Part shown: in pieces, positions 9,927 through 23,014 of the stretch
How the letters are laid out: every line of letters begins with the position of its first letter
Numbering within the stretch: the stretch's first letter is position 1
NCBI GenBank assembly: GCA_037952775.1
Contig: JBANAY010000003.1
Span: 33,604,001-33,668,000 of the forward strand
Source of the DNA: Clonostachys chloroleuca
Lineage: Eukaryota > Ascomycota > Sordariomycetes > Hypocreales > Bionectriaceae
Reading direction: 5' to 3'
Length of the DNA stretch: 64,000 nucleotides
Notes under the pieces: model-generated
Told to the model about the DNA's origin: nothing
The model's input: the letters and a program-made list of their open reading frames with translations, nothing else
The model's database searches: none
Made by a program: the position numbers and the translations under genes

Positions 9927-12875
9927 TTATGCTACGTGAACAAATGTACGCTTCTTTGCGCTCCTCTCCTCATTCTCCTCTTCCCAGTTTTCATCTACAT
10001 AGTCCTTGACACTCTGCTCCCGGATCTGCATGGAGACAATCTTGAGCGCGGCCAAGTTGACACCCATCTCGGTCTTCTGTCTCCTTAGGGTGGCCCTCAG
10101 GTTCGACCTGATGCTATCCAGCATCGCCTTCATCGTGCGGCTCGCTACGATCTGTTTGTGATGTGTCTTGAGCATAAAGAACAAGATGCGACATGTGAGC
10201 GGGATGTTCATGGAGCGCAAGGCGAAAATATTCAAAAATGTGAAGAGAATCGGAACGGAGGCGAAGGGAAGGACGAGAAGCGCGTCGTGGAGAGCAGAGG
10301 CTTTGATGCGCTGCAGGACGTTCATGAGGTGCACTTCGGCTGAGATGTTCCCCAGTGCAAGGAAGACGGGGTTTCTCTGGGGTCTAGGAGCGTTAGGATC
10401 CACGAGCTTGGCTTCCTCGTATTCCTTCAGAAGGTTCAGGTCCGCCATGCCCATGTCGAGAGCTTCAGCTATCCGCTCACCGGCCATAAGAGTCTCTGTA
10501 GTCTGCTTGCTGGCAGCGCCAACTTCGCCATTCTCATCTGCAGCGTCTGGGTCCTTTTCCAGGGAGCCCGTGAGCGTGCTTTCGTATAACTCTTCGATCT
10601 CCTTCTCACGTTCTTCTTCGAGGAAGATTTGCTCCTCTGTTTCGTCCCAGACTCTGATGCTCTTGTCGTGAGCAGCACTCACGAGGAAGTTGCCGCTATG
10701 ACTGATGGCAATGGACCATACTTCGCCATGGTGGCCATCCAATCTTTGGATCTGCTCGAACTTGTCACCATCCCAATATCTGATTGTGCGATCCTTGCTG
10801 CTACTGAAGAAATGGTGGCCGTTGCCGTCGGAGTTGTGCGGGACAAAGGCCACCTGGAGGATACTGTCCTGGTGACCAAACAGAGCTTTGTGGCAGTCGC
10901 CGAAATCCAGGCCCCATATTCTAATATTCTTATCGGCGGAACTTGTGATGATGAGCTTGCTATCGTACGAGATATCCATGCTCAGGACGGGGAGCTTGTG
11001 TCCGTAGAGATTGAGATATAGCTTCAAGGAGTCAACAAAGAACACCTTGACTGTGTTGTCGAGAAGGGCAACGGCAAGCATCTTTGCGTCGGGTGAGAAC
11101 TTCAGGCTAAGAATGTCATCAGAAACCTTGAGCACTCTTGACTGAACAAGCTTTAATTTTGGTGTCGTCCTCTTAGTACCGAGAACCTCCTCTTGAACAA
11201 TCTTGAAGTTCCAGAATTTGGCCGTCTTGTCAGCGCTGCCGGATACAACGGATCGTCCGTCAGGATGCAGGCTCAAAGACCAAACAGCGCCCTCGTGAGC
11301 CTCCACCGTGTCTAGCACAGCTGCGGAGGCGATGTCGAAAAGCTGCAGCTCACCACTCTTGGTTCCTACTACAACCACTTTGTCACCTGGTAGGAAGGCA
11401 CAGCTCAATGCATATCCACACTCAAATGTCCGGATACAGTTTTCAGTCTTGACGTTCCAGATCTTCAGTGTTCCGTTTGATGCGGAAGCAAGCATCTTAT
11501 CGTCCGAGCTCAAAGAGAGGGCTCGGATATCCGATCGGTGTCCAGGTAACTCAACGGAGAGTGTCCTGATGTAGTCGGGGATGTCGCCCTTCTCTTTCCG
11601 GTCGCTCTTCTCCTTCGAGGGCACACTGTAGTATTCCAACTGGTTGTTTGTTGTCGCAACCAAGAGATGAACATCCTTCTGTGGGCCGGATAATGCCCAG
11701 TCCGCCGACCTCACCTTGCCACCTGTGCGCACAGTAACGTACAGCACGAAGACGTCACTGACATCGGCCTGCGAGACATCTTCGGCCTTCTCGTCTCCAT
11801 CAGCTTCCGCCTCGCCCCCATCCGCTTGGCCATCCTTCTTCTTCTCCCTGCGCCGTCTCCGCTTTCTCGCCAGACTCTTTTTGATCTCGGCTTCAGAACG
11901 TGTCCGCCAAATTTCAACCGCCTTTTCTGAGCCATGAACGGCGAAGTAGTCCCGTCGAGGGTGGAATGAGATTTCTGTAGCCCGGTCTTTGCTTTGGCGG
12001 TGCAGAGTACCCCGATCCTGCAGATATCGAGCATTCGAAACTTCAACCTGGCGTGCGCTGTTGGCCAAGCCATTGACATCCAAAGACCAGACCTTCATCT
12101 CACCATCATTTCCAGCAGTGATACAACCACTCAAATCCGGAGACAGTCCCAGTGCCCAGCACTCCCCATTGCTTTGGGAGATGTGCGTCTCTATGCAGTG
12201 CTTTGATGATAGATCCCAGATCTTGAGCAATGAATCCTTGCCCGTCGTCAAAAGGAAGCCCTCCGAGGTCTGCTCGCCGAGAGGTGTCGGTTGTGCTCCG
12301 TCATCTTCCTGCGCTTGAGCCTCAGGCTCGATGAAATAAAGACCCGTCACTTGATCTTTATGCCCGCGGAGCTTGAATTGGCCAACCTCTGCTACCAAGT
12401 CCCAGATAATGATGTCACTGTCTTTTGATCCACTGGCAAGCCTTACACCTGACTTGTCGAACGCCAACTTGGTGACTGCTGTTTTATGCCCATTGAAGTT
12501 GACAATGACAGTGGCGATCTTGCCATCCCAAAGGCGAATGCTGCCATCCTCGTACCCAACCGCAAAGACGTCTGGATCTGCTTTGCTCTGAGCAATTGCC
12601 GTCGCTGGCGAAGTTCCTCGCTCGTCTTTCCAACGATTCACAACCTCGCCCTTCTTCAGATCCCAGCAGAGAATTTCTTCATTCGCGGCGACAACTGCTT
12701 GCCCTGCGCCAGTGCCATTGCGATCCTTTCCCGTCCAGAGGATGTTCGAGGTGCTCGAGGCAACTACACCAAAGGATTTGGCATGTTCGTACTTCCTGTT
12801 TAGGAAAAATACAAGTTAGAATCAAGAAGCAACTTAATTTCTGCAATTGAGAACTTACAGGTATGACTTGACCAT
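9927..12875 (-). CDS. utp12: U3 snoRNP / SSU processome WD-repeat protein UTP12 (DIP2)
   Basis: This nucleolar protein belongs to the UTP-B subcomplex of the small-subunit processome, needed for 18S pre-rRNA cleavage. Two exons, 12875-12859 (17 nt) and 12795-9927, give 961 residues. The spliced start reads MVKSYLKYEHAKSFGVV, and an unspliced frame would miss the first WD repeat. Many WD40 blades follow (for example IIIWDL, LLKIWDL, LKIWNV, TAKFWNF, NIRIWGL, TIRYWDG, SIRVWDE), consistent with two propellers. A basic then acidic insert interrupts the first part (KRRRRREKKK followed by an Ala/Asp/Glu run). The C-terminal Utp12 domain contains LVLPFASVPILF and SNLRATLRRQKTEMGVN. Length and architecture are normal. 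The gene is divergent from ARPC2 across 357 bases. Confidence 0.95.
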
Positions 12876-13232
12876 TTTCCCTGAGCTGCTGTCTAAGCTG
12901 GCGCACTTCTCACAGCCATGTTCTTCAATCAAGGTTGGCACAGAAGCGACAAACTTGACTGTGAGGTGGGATTGGATTTTTTTCTTATCGATAAACTTTC
13001 GGCCCCACCAGCCGGCAGCTCATGGCGGTGCCTGTGGCTGTGCCTTAGACTGCTTGAAAGCTTGGGACACAGTCACGTGTGTCACCGGCCAGCCAAGTGA
13101 CGTCCTGGTCCATCAGTTCAAGGTGAGCTCTAAAGCAGGTGCCTCGACAGGCCCCACTATCGTACAGTCGTCAGCGAGCTCCCCAACGACAACGAAGCAG
13201 ACAGCAGTTGGAGATAGCAACCAGCGACCAAG
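12876..13232. promoter_or_regulatory. Bidirectional promoter of UTP12 and ARPC2
   Basis: Only 357 bases separate the two divergent start codons, so both promoters and both 5' leaders must lie here. A CACGTG-related GTCACGTGTG element occurs at 13073-13082, which resembles a bHLH E-box. A CRE-like GTGACGTC is at 13096-13103. Either could act on both genes, but this is inference from motif likeness. Confidence 0.5.
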
Positions 13233-14417
13233 ATGCTCCTCCTCGACTATCAGAACGTACTGATTCAATCGGTTCTCACCGAGAGATTCTCAGGGTTAGG
13301 GATAGATACGTTTCCCACACTGGCACAAGCAGATACCTAACATGAGCGCAGTGCCCCTCCCGTCCTCATCGACCAAACGGTTTCCGATTTCGACGGCGTC
13401 ATCTTTCATATCTCGACCCCCGAGAGCAAGACCCAAATTCTACTATCGATTCAAATTAGATGCTTCAAGGACCTCGTTCAGTATGGCGCCGAGCAGGTAC
13501 TTCAGCGAGAGTACGGAGACTACGTGGCACCGACGGAGCCCGGCTATGATTTCTCGGTCCAAATCGACTTAGAGAACCTGCCCGAGAGCAAGGGTAAGAA
13601 TCATCTATGCAACAACGGTCCACGGATGCGTTATCTGACACAGTATTCACAGAGGAGCGAGAGGCTTTGGCTCTGAAGTTTGCCCTACTGAAGCGAAACG
13701 CCATGGCGGCCCCGTTCGAGCAGGCATACCAAGAGTACTACGAATTGAAGGAGGAGGCTTCCAAGTTCACTTCGGAGGAGGCGCCTCAAGGTGTCCAAGA
13801 AGGTGGGGAGGTCAAGGCTATCCACTACCGTGAGGAGGAGGCTATCTACGTCAAGGCCAGCCATGATCGAGTGACTGTCATCTTCAGCACCGTTTTCCGA
13901 GAGGAGACAGACCGCATCTTTGGAAAGGTGTTTATCCAGGAATTCGTCGATGCTCGCAGGCGCGCGATCCAGAATGCTCCCCAGGTTCTGTTCAGGAACG
14001 ACCCTCCTTTAGAGTTGGAAGGTGTCCCGGGGGTGCGAGCTACAGGATCCGAAAAGATCGGATATGTTACTTTTGGTAGGCTATGCTTCATCAAGAAAAG
14101 GTGCTCTCGTTCGCTGACAATATCTCTTTAGTTCTTTTCCCCAGACACTTGACCGTCCAGCGTATGCCCGAGGTCATCTCTCACATCCAGACCTTCCGAG
14201 ACTACTTCCACTACCACATCAAGGCCTCCAAGGCTTATATTCACTCTAGAATGCGAAAGAGAACAGCCGACTTCCTCCAAGGTATGCCGAATTCCTTTCT
14301 GGTCTGTTATCTTGCTAGAGCTAACAACGAACAGTATTGCGTCGTGCCCGGCCCGAGAATGAGGAACGTGAAAGAAAGACAGCAAGCGGACGTACGTTCA
14401 AGGTGCAAGGAAGCTAA
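13233..14417 (+). CDS. arc35: Arp2/3 complex 34 kDa subunit ARPC2
   Basis: ARPC2 is a core scaffold of the Arp2/3 complex, which nucleates branched actin at cortical patches. Five exons join in frame: 13233-13294, 13352-13593, 13653-14075, 14132-14281 and 14335-14417, giving 319 residues. The product starts [15 protein letters not shown] and continues with a [11 protein letters not shown] strand region, [17 protein letters not shown], and the long C-terminal helix [19 protein letters not shown]. It ends shortly after FKVQGS. These match the ARPC2 family throughout and the length is normal. Intron 1 has a slightly weak donor (GTTAGG) but a good CCTAAC branch site. The five exons cannot be read without splicing because they sit in different frames. 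Confidence 0.95.
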
Positions 14418-14983
14418 GAGACGGTCAATTCACGGATACATAGCTCGGTCAAATCAATTACCTACAAAGAACAAGCAGCTTGTGGTGATTGAAACCAAGG
14501 CAGGGGATGGAATCAAAACGTTTTCGGCCAGGTCAAAACAGTTAGATTTGAACAGAAGCGAGTGCGGTAGATGAGATGAATTTAAATACAACATTATTCT
14601 CAATTGTCCATCGGTGTTGTATTGCTGGTGCGTAATTTAAAAGATCACGGATGGCAAGCACAGTAGTGAATATAACGTGGCCCTAGTGGTTAGCTTCCAT
14701 GAATTGCTATGGTCATACAAGGTTGATTACATATAAATCCTCTGCGATATGCGTGAATCCCTCCTTCGATGGTCAATAAAACGGAGTAACGAGTTCGCAA
14801 TCTGGGGAATTGGGGGTTGGGGATGCACCAATGACACTTTGTGCAAGCTGCACCCCGCCACCAATGAAGAAGTTTTAGACCGACCATTTCCGACAGCAAC
14901 GGCGGCTTAGTCTCAGATACAACAAGCGACCTCAAAACTCGCCGCACAGCACAACAACACTCGACCTTCGGGTCAAAAGTACA
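14418..14983. other. ARPC2 3' region and LCL3 promoter
   Basis: This 566-base stretch holds the ARPC2 3' UTR and the LCL3 promoter and leader. I see no open frame with protein character and no RNA gene. Confidence 0.6.
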
Positions 14984-15875
14984 ATGGTATGGCCATTCGG
15001 CTCGTCAGGGTCCGGGAAGGAAAAGAGCAACGACAATGACTCCAACGCAAAGAGCAAGCAGCCAGTGTCCTGGTCTGATTCGTTGAGCATATCAACTCCC
15101 GACCAATTCGCCGCAGCAAAAGAATGGGCGCCCATGGTCGTGTTCTCCCTGGTTGGCCTCGGCGCACTGCAGCTTTACTCGAACTACCTTCGTCGGATTC
15201 CAGGAGCCGCATTTGTGCGACCGTCCTTTTTCCGAAGCAGGAGCCTCTACGGTCGAGTGACAAGCGTGGGAGATGGCGACAACTTCCACATGTTCCATAC
15301 GCCGGGGGGTAAAGCCGTGGGCTGGGGCTGGTTAAGGCGGATTCCCAACACGAGGAAGGGCTTGAAGGATCGAACGGTAAGGGAGTCTTTCAGCTCTACG
15401 TGGACCCTGCTAAATGCCGGTCTGGTACCGATGTAAACTAATGGGGTGGAATATTCATCAACTACAGATTCCAATTCGCATCGCAGGCGTCGATGCACCT
15501 GAGGGCGCTCACTTTGGGAAGCCGGCCCAGCCATTCGCTGCTGAGGCGCTCAAGTGGCTGTCAGACTACCTCCTACACCGCAATATTCGGGCATACGTCT
15601 ACAAACGAGACCAGTATAATCGGATTGTGGCAACCGTCTACGTTCGACGTTTTCTCATCCGGAGAAACGTGGGCTTGGAGATGGTAAAGCGCGGTCTTGC
15701 AACGACTTATGAAGCCAAATCGGGGGCCGAATATGGCGGGTTAAAAGAAGTTTATGAGAAAGCCGAGGCCAAGGCCAAGAGGCAGCGAAAGGGCATGTGG
15801 GCTGGAAATCCAAATGAGTTTGAGAGCCCACGACAGTACAAAGAGAAGTGGGGTAAGCATGAAAAACCAAACTGA
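14984..15875 (+). CDS. lcl3: Membrane-anchored staphylococcal-nuclease-like endonuclease LCL3
   Basis: LCL3 is a fungal protein with a TNase fold, known from yeast as a mitochondrial putative endonuclease of undefined substrate. Two exons, 14984-15376 and 15468-15875, give 266 residues with a phase-0 intron (GTAAGG...CTACAG, branch ACTAAT). The N-terminus is polar and Ser/Asn-rich. A single membrane segment, [16 protein letters not shown], lies near residues 46-62. The nuclease domain starts with [20 protein letters not shown] and continues across the splice into [14 protein letters not shown], which holds the first catalytic Arg and acidic residues of the family, then [12 protein letters not shown]. 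It closes with a KGMW motif typical of the fold. Length is normal for LCL3. Confidence 0.92.
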
Positions 15876-17828
15876 TAGGGGCTGTGATGATGACCGTTGT
15901 CATCCTAAGTTGCCCAGCTTGGTAGTGACGCCTATAATGCAAACAGCAGAAGCTGTGCAGTCATGAACTCTGTATTGATGTGGTATCTCCTCTACTGTAG
16001 AAATGGAGGTTTTGGTGGCTGTGTGAGCTTCGTTCAGTCCCAACTTTCCCTCTGGTCCGTGCTATGTGAAATGGGTTCTCATTTTTGCCCGTATTGAGCT
16101 AGGATTCGGTATTGGTCATGTCTTGGTATATACAGGACTAGTTGTTCTTCAGTAGGTGTTGAATCTAATCTAGGCTGTTTCAGATAATGGGTTGAGACGT
16201 TGAGGCAGATAAATAGGTATCTGCGACACCCAACCTCCTCTGCAGAGAATTCAATCTTGCTGTCTAAGGTGTTTGCCAACTGACTAACATGCTTATTGTA
16301 GTGGAGGGGCAGGAACAAAGACATGAAGAGGTGACTAAATCTCCGTGAAGACCTCTGTGTCTCTAACAACACAATGGAGACCAAAAATTAGAAGCAGAGC
16401 AATTGTGAGATAAGAGACTTGCAAAGAGTTACACTGACATCTAGGTAATTACTACAAGACATCAACTACCGGGTAGGACTGCTTGCATAACAGCACAATA
16501 CACAAAGTTTGCTGCCAGTCATGCCAGTGAACTTATTCTGCTCAACCTTTCAAGGTCTATACGAAATATTATGGGGCGGTGTGATGTGTGCTGTGGGATC
16601 CATGGACGGCCCCACATGTAGCGCCAGTGAAGGAAACCGTAAGTACCCAGTACTTGCCTCTTCAGCAACCACCTCAACACATAGGGAGGGTATCAGGCTA
16701 CAACAGCACGGCTGGTTTTGGCAGTATCAGGTAAGTGGATAGTGGCGCTGAGTGGCAATACTTTTTTGCTGGAGCATGGGCCGGCCAGCGAGCATGAATC
16801 GCATGGGATGCTAGCACTATCGCCTACCCCGGCTGTCTTGCCAGTAAAAAGCGACAGGTACCTTCTTCAGCACGAAACTCACCCGCCCCCTTGAGTGATA
16901 CCTGGCGGCTACTTGGGTACCTCTAAAAACTTACACTTTCGGGGGCTCCCAGCTCGGTGGCGTCTAGCTTGATCTAAAATCCTCCCGCCCATTGTGGTGC
17001 AATGTGACCCAACCTCCTCTGGAAGTAAGGGACAATAAGTCGGTGGCGCAAGAAAGCGTAGGTTCCGGGGTGCATTGTGCTGTGCAGCGAACAATTCGAA
17101 TAATTCTCCAATGAAAATGGAGTCATCGCACAAATTCCGACAGGGCATTGCATGCTTGGATCCGCTGTTTACGAGCGGGCAACCTGTAGCAATGCGCATT
17201 GTCCATTGCATGGGCTGGTGTAATTTGCTCTCAGTGCAATTAGGACCTGGCCGCCGTTACATGGGAGATCGGATTGGCTCAAGGTGGCTAGCGTCGAGGC
17301 TGAGGGAGGCAGGTACCAGGTACCTGTGCTCGTCGTGCGAGAACAACATCTAGCTAATTTCCCTCTCTGCTAGGCCCTGGCGGTTCGGTTCGCCCAGGAA
17401 GGTGCAACTTCAAACTCCAACTCCTTTCAACAAAGGCAGTTCCTCTTCTTTGTGGACTGTCTCTCGACAATATCGGCTGCAGCTTGGCGACGGTCGTTCG
17501 ACTCATCCAAGGCCACCGAGGCCATATGCGAAAATCATCGCACCCTTGATATTCTATATTCTTACACTCATTTCTCTGCACTTTTCTCGCCTTGTTGTAC
17601 AAGGTCGCCCTGGCGTTCGCGTCACACCCACTCGCTCAGATTCCACACCTACGCCCCTCCCTCTTTTCGACCTCACCACGAATTCCTCCCGGTTGCTATG
17701 GCCAACGCATGAATCAGAAATGCTCATAGATATTCGATCATTACTTGACGCTATTCGCTTATTCACACCTCCTCAACCACTCTCATAAACTCACCCACCT
17801 CGATCCTCCACGACTCAACGCGGTAGCA
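15876..17828. other. Intergenic region and long RAX2 upstream region
   Basis: This 1.95 kb stretch holds the LCL3 3' end and the RAX2 promoter. A TAGGTACC-type palindrome cluster is at 17311-17325 (AGGTACCAGGTACCT). The 17360-17828 part is CT-rich and low in G, as expected for a transcribed fungal leader with an initiator. No gene is recognisable; the frames present are short and unconserved in feel. Confidence 0.5.
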
Positions 17829-20800
17829 ATGCGACTGCCCTGGGGCCACCGCCACACGGCAGTCCGGCCTCGACGGCCAAACGCCTTGGGCCTTTTGTCG
17901 ATTTTCCTATCCTCATCCCCCTTCTCAACCGCATTCAAATTCGAAGAGGCACCGTCGGCCAATCTTGATATATCCGGGCTGGGAAGGATAGCTCTTGCTG
18001 GAGATTTTAGCGGGATCTCGTTATACGAGTACAAAGAGCAGACTGGGAGACCGTCCGGCACCAATGGAAGCGAATCTCTTGTCGCGGTTCTTCCCAATGG
18101 CGCCCTCGCCACCCTGGTATCGACCGATGCAACTATCCGGGCCATGTGTACATTTCAGCTCAAGAATGGTGAAATGCAAGGAATCATAATTGGCGGTAAT
18201 TTTACGAGCTTGGACGGTACGCAATCGACGGCGATCGCACTCTACAATCCAGACACAGGCAATGTTACTCCTCTGGACGGCTTGAAAGGTGAAGTAAACG
18301 CCGTCTATTGCGACCAAGACAGGGACACCGTATACGTTGGGGGTAATTTTAAGGGTGCCGACTCTACGAATGCAATCGCCTGGTACGGATCTGAAGGGTG
18401 GACGAATCTCCCATTTGCTGGATTCAATGGCCCAGTCGAATCGATCACCAAAGCTGCCAGTGGACATATTATCTTTGGAGGAAGCTTTACTGGCTTAGGC
18501 AATTCCAGCTCTCCAACCGAGCCTGACGGGCAGGTTGTAAACATTGCAACTGCTACGATCTCGTCACAGAATACCGCCTCCGGAAGTAATCACTCAAGCA
18601 TTCTTTGCCCTAGCAGCAATTCCTCGGATTCAGCCAGCTGGCTCTTGCAGGACAAAACTGCAGGTGTTTGGGACGCACAGCTCGGCTTTGGTTTCGAACC
18701 GACCAAGCTTAGACTATGGAACACCCACAAGGATGGCCGTGGTACCAAGACGTTCCGATTCACGGCTTTCCCCTTGAACGGCATCATGAACTTTACCTAC
18801 GTGGACCCAGCCAGTAAAGAGAACAAGACCTGCACTAGCGAATGCCAATTGAGCGATAATTCCGACGTCGAGTACCAGGATTTCCATTTCGTCAACCGAG
18901 TTGGCATGAATAGATTCACGATTTCGATCTCTGACTGGTACGGCTCCGGCGGTGGCCTCAATGGGATTGAGATCTTCCAAGACAACATCTTCTCATATGC
19001 TATCAACGACTTCAACGACCCTTCGTGCGGCTCTATTGATTTCCCATCCAAGGCAACGGTGACTGGGCCCTGGACCGAATCCCCCTCTTTGGAGAGCAAT
19101 TCCAAGTATCTCACGAGCACACTAACTAGCAACTCTAGTGCGGAGAATCTCGCAGTCAAGTTTCTCCCAAATATCAGAGAATCCGGCAACTACTCGGTTG
19201 ACATGTATACGCCAGGATGCCAGCCGGATGGAACCTGCTTGTCGAGAGGCCGTGTCAATGTGACGGGTTACATGAAGTCCGGTTCTGATGAGCCTGATTT
19301 CAGCATCACACTTTATCAAACGAACAACTTCGACAAGTATGACCAAATTTACTTTGGGTACATCGAGAACAGCGCAGACAACTTCAAGCCAAGTGTTGTA
19401 ATCACTCCCATTGACGGCGAATCCGTCAATGGTCAGGTAATGGTCGCACAAAGAGTAGGCTTCACGTTGATCAACTCAACCGGCGGCTTGAATGGCTTGT
19501 ACGACTTCAACCCAGATTTGAGTGTGGTTAGCACAGATGATTTCCAAAAATCGGCCGTTAATCGGCTTGGCGCAAGCTTCGACCATAATACGGGAGTTAA
19601 AAAGTTGCTCACATCGGGCAACGACACATTTATTGCAGGCAATTTCACATCCGACAAGCATGTCAATATTGTCGCTATTAACCGCAGTGACGATGTGCGT
19701 GCTCTCGACGGTGGATTGAACGGGCCGGTCTTGGACATGTATTTGAACGGCACACAGCTCTATGTCGGAGGCGAGTTCAACAATACCCGTACGAACGCCA
19801 ACACTGGAATGAACCACGTCGCGGTTTATGATATGGATAAAGATACATGGAGCGCTCTCGGAGCGGGTGTTGATGGGAGAGTTCAATATGTGGTACCGCT
19901 GCAGGCAAACATCACATCAGACATACCCGAGACTGTCATTACACTCACTGGCTCTTTCTCAAAGTGCAACAAGTTCAACGACAACGAGGCCATCAGTGTC
20001 AGCGGATTTGCAGTTTGGGTACCATCTCAAAACAACTGGCTCCAAAATCTCGACGGCCCAGTCCCAAGTTACAGCGGTGTTCTGACTGATGCACTGCTGG
20101 ATATTCCGAAGACTGATGCTATTTATGCCGGCTCACTTTCTTCGGCCCAGATGGGTGCTAGCGGCGCTGCTTCTCTAGACAAGGATGGCCTCGGCAGATT
20201 TCCAGTGTCTATTGGTGGTATAGAGACTTCTTCTTCTTCAGGGCTTTCACGCCGTGATGTGGCGTCCGATGACAGCAACCCCGGGGTTGCTGCGGGTCAT
20301 TTCTATACCGAGCAAGACCGCAACCTCACAATTTTCGCTGGACACTTCACTGTTCAACCAGAAAACGGATCTGCCATCCATAATCTTGTCATCATTGATG
20401 GAGGCAACAAAGACTCCGCTTCCGGGCTCGGCGATAGCATCGATGCCAACTCTACATTCCTTGCCATGGAAATTGTAGATAGTGTTATCTATGCCGGAGG
20501 GCGAGTCACCGGTAACGTGGGCGATTCTAATGTTGGAGGCATCATCGCTTACGATCTGTCATCCAAATCCTTGGGGGAGCAGCCTGCCGCGCTATCTGGT
20601 GGCAATCGCACCGTGTCTGTCATCAGTGTTCGCCCCGACACTCCTTCTCAACTCTTTGTTGGTGGCTCTTTCACGGGCGCTGGATCATTGGACTGCCCTG
20701 GAATATGCATTCTTGATACCGGCACAAAGCAATGGTCCCGTGCCGGTGGTAACGTTGGTGGAGATGTCCGCTCTTTTCTCTGGAAGGATCAGAAGACCCT

Positions 20801-21567
20801 TCTAGTTGGTGGCAGCCTAAAGAACACCTCACTGTCCATCTACAGTCCCGAAAATCAAAGTTGGGAGGACTACCCGAGCTCTGATAAGCTCCCTGGCCCT
20901 GTTGATATTGTTGCCCCCGCTTCGAGTGACCGGAGCCAGGTGTGGGTTACTGGCCGATCCTCGACGGATTCCACCATCTTCATCATGAAATACAATGGTA
21001 AGGAGTGGTTGACAGTTCAACATTCTCTGGCCAACTCCACAGACATCCGGGGTCTCCAGGTCTTCAGTCTTACAAAGGATCATGACTCGACCAATCTGCT
21101 TGAGAACAACCATGTCCTGATGCTGACTGGGTCTGTTGGCCTGCCAGACTATGGTGTCGCTGCTGCCGCTCTCTTTAACGGCACTACGTTTGTACCGTAT
21201 GCCCTCACAACCAGCAGTGGAAGCGAACCTGGAGTCATCTCTGCAATCATCTCTGAGAAGGAAGACTTCTTTACATCAAGTGGTAAGTTGAAGTATGGTT
21301 TCATGTTTTTGGCCAACGCTAACTCTTTCTCCAGGAAATCACCTCGCTTTAGTTTTTGTTATCCTAATTGGTCTTGCCATCTCACTAGGACTCATACTAC
21401 TCCTGGTGGTTGGAGGAATCCTGCTCGATCGACTTCGAAAACGTCGCGAGGGCTACATCCCTGCTCCAACCTCAATGTATGACCGAGGAAGTGGCATCTT
21501 GAGAATTCCTCCGAGTGAACTCCTCGAGTCACTTGGTAAAGGCAAATCTGGTGCTCCGCGCGTCTAG
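17829..21567 (+). CDS. rax2: Cortical polarity marker RAX2
   Basis: RAX2 is a large single-pass plasma-membrane glycoprotein that marks sites of polarised growth and septation together with RAX1. Two exons, 17829-21282 and 21335-21567, give 1228 residues. The open frame runs further upstream only through a TTG, so I took the ATG at 17829. An Arg-rich start is followed by a hydrophobic signal segment (LGLLSIFLSSS). The extracellular part has many beta-propeller-like repeats with the signature GGxF (IIGGNFTSLDG, VYVGGNFKG, IIFGGSFTGLG, LYVGGEFNNT, LFVGGSFTGAG) and many N-glycosylation sequons. A membrane helix near the end (LALVFVILIGLAISLGLILL) precedes a short tail, YIPAPTSMYDRG. The intron lies just before the membrane helix, so retention would remove the anchor. 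Confidence 0.95.
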
Positions 21568-22881
21568 GTGAAAAGGAAAAGAAAAAAAAAACAGATTAAA
21601 AAAGAAGGATATTCGGCAGGCTAAAACCCTGGTAATGTATTTGGCGTTTGGATAGGCAAGGCGTACCGGCAATGGGTAGCGTGTCGACGGGGGCTTCAGG
21701 CAGAGATTGCAACAAGTCGCATCCTGTTCTACACCCATCCGCTTTGAACGAGAACATTCTTAACCACTGACACAACGATTATACCCAACGTCAGTTGGTC
21801 TTCTAGATGAGGACCTTTGGCGATCTATTTACTGCGTGGAATTTCTCGATCTTTGCTTTTTTCTCTCTCTTTGTCTTCCACATTTAGCCCAGTGCTTTCT
21901 GACGAGGTTATGGCCACACACATTAATGTCTACCTTTGCAACTATATCTTGCACTTCATTTTGTCCTTTGTTTTAGCTCTACATATACTGCCCATCGCAA
22001 TCCTTCCTATTTCCTGTTTGGTGCTCATTCTACACTGAGCTCGGGTCTTAGATCCTATCCCGAGCTTACAAAACGTTGGACTTGTATACTAGGGTCTAGA
22101 TAGTTCGCAATACAATTTGCACGATACCCCACGTGACCAGTTATCTCTTTCATCTGTGTATGTTTGTACATTGCTCGAGGGAGCGGGGAAATGACGCATA
22201 TGAGATAAAATGCAGTCATACATACAGCCCATGATTGCGACGGGGTCAGGCAGCTCATGTTGATCTAGTAACTCGTCATTGTTCTTGCTGCTAAGGTTGC
22301 ATCCTACCTTTCCGCTACCTGATACAGCCATTCAAATTAGATGGCATACGCCATCGCAAAGGGACAGCCCGACCTTCCTGATCCAGTGCAGATTTGGCAG
22401 GAACCGATATTGAAGGGGAGCGGAATGGTGCAGTTACACAGCATCACGGGTGCAGGGTAGGGCCACAACTGCAAGCCACCATCCATCGCGCGCTGAACAC
22501 GAAGATGATGAATCGAAGAAGTGGTATTATGTCTGACCAGAGATGTTACTGGTCAAGCGCCACTGACGCAACAATTCGAATCTGACCTACGCAGGGGTAA
22601 AAAAAGGGCGCCCAAAGCAGCAGCTACATTTTGCATGCTGCATGCTGCATCAGTGCATCCGACATTCCCCCCCGTGTTAGCCGCCAGGAAGAGCAAGTGC
22701 ATGAGGTGGACGACGTAGCTGGCCGCCTCACCGGTCCCTAGTCTTATTTCTTCCTTTCTTTTCTTTTCCCATCTTGCACCTACGGATACCCTGAGAAGTG
22801 CGTCGCAGCGTCATAAAACAGCGGCCCCCGGTTTGTGTGGTGGCCGCTGCAAGCATACCGGACGAAAGTTGAGGACTTAAG

Positions 22882-22904
22882 CACACACACACACACACAC
22901 ACAC
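22882..22904 (+). repeat. CA dinucleotide microsatellite
   Basis: About eleven CA units in a row, followed by a C-rich stretch. It lies in gene-free sequence. Confidence 0.95.
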
Positions 22905-23002
22905 CCCCTCCACCACCGGAATAGCAAGCCACCTCCTGAATGTGTTAAGAAGCGCCTGGCTGGGAGGAGGGCGCTCAGATCCAAAGTAGATAGAAAAAAG
23001 AA

Positions 23003-23014
23003 GGGGGGGGGGGG
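23003..23014 (+). repeat. G12 homopolymer
   Basis: Twelve consecutive G residues lie in gene-free sequence. The run is likely variable in length and hard to call accurately. Confidence 0.9.
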
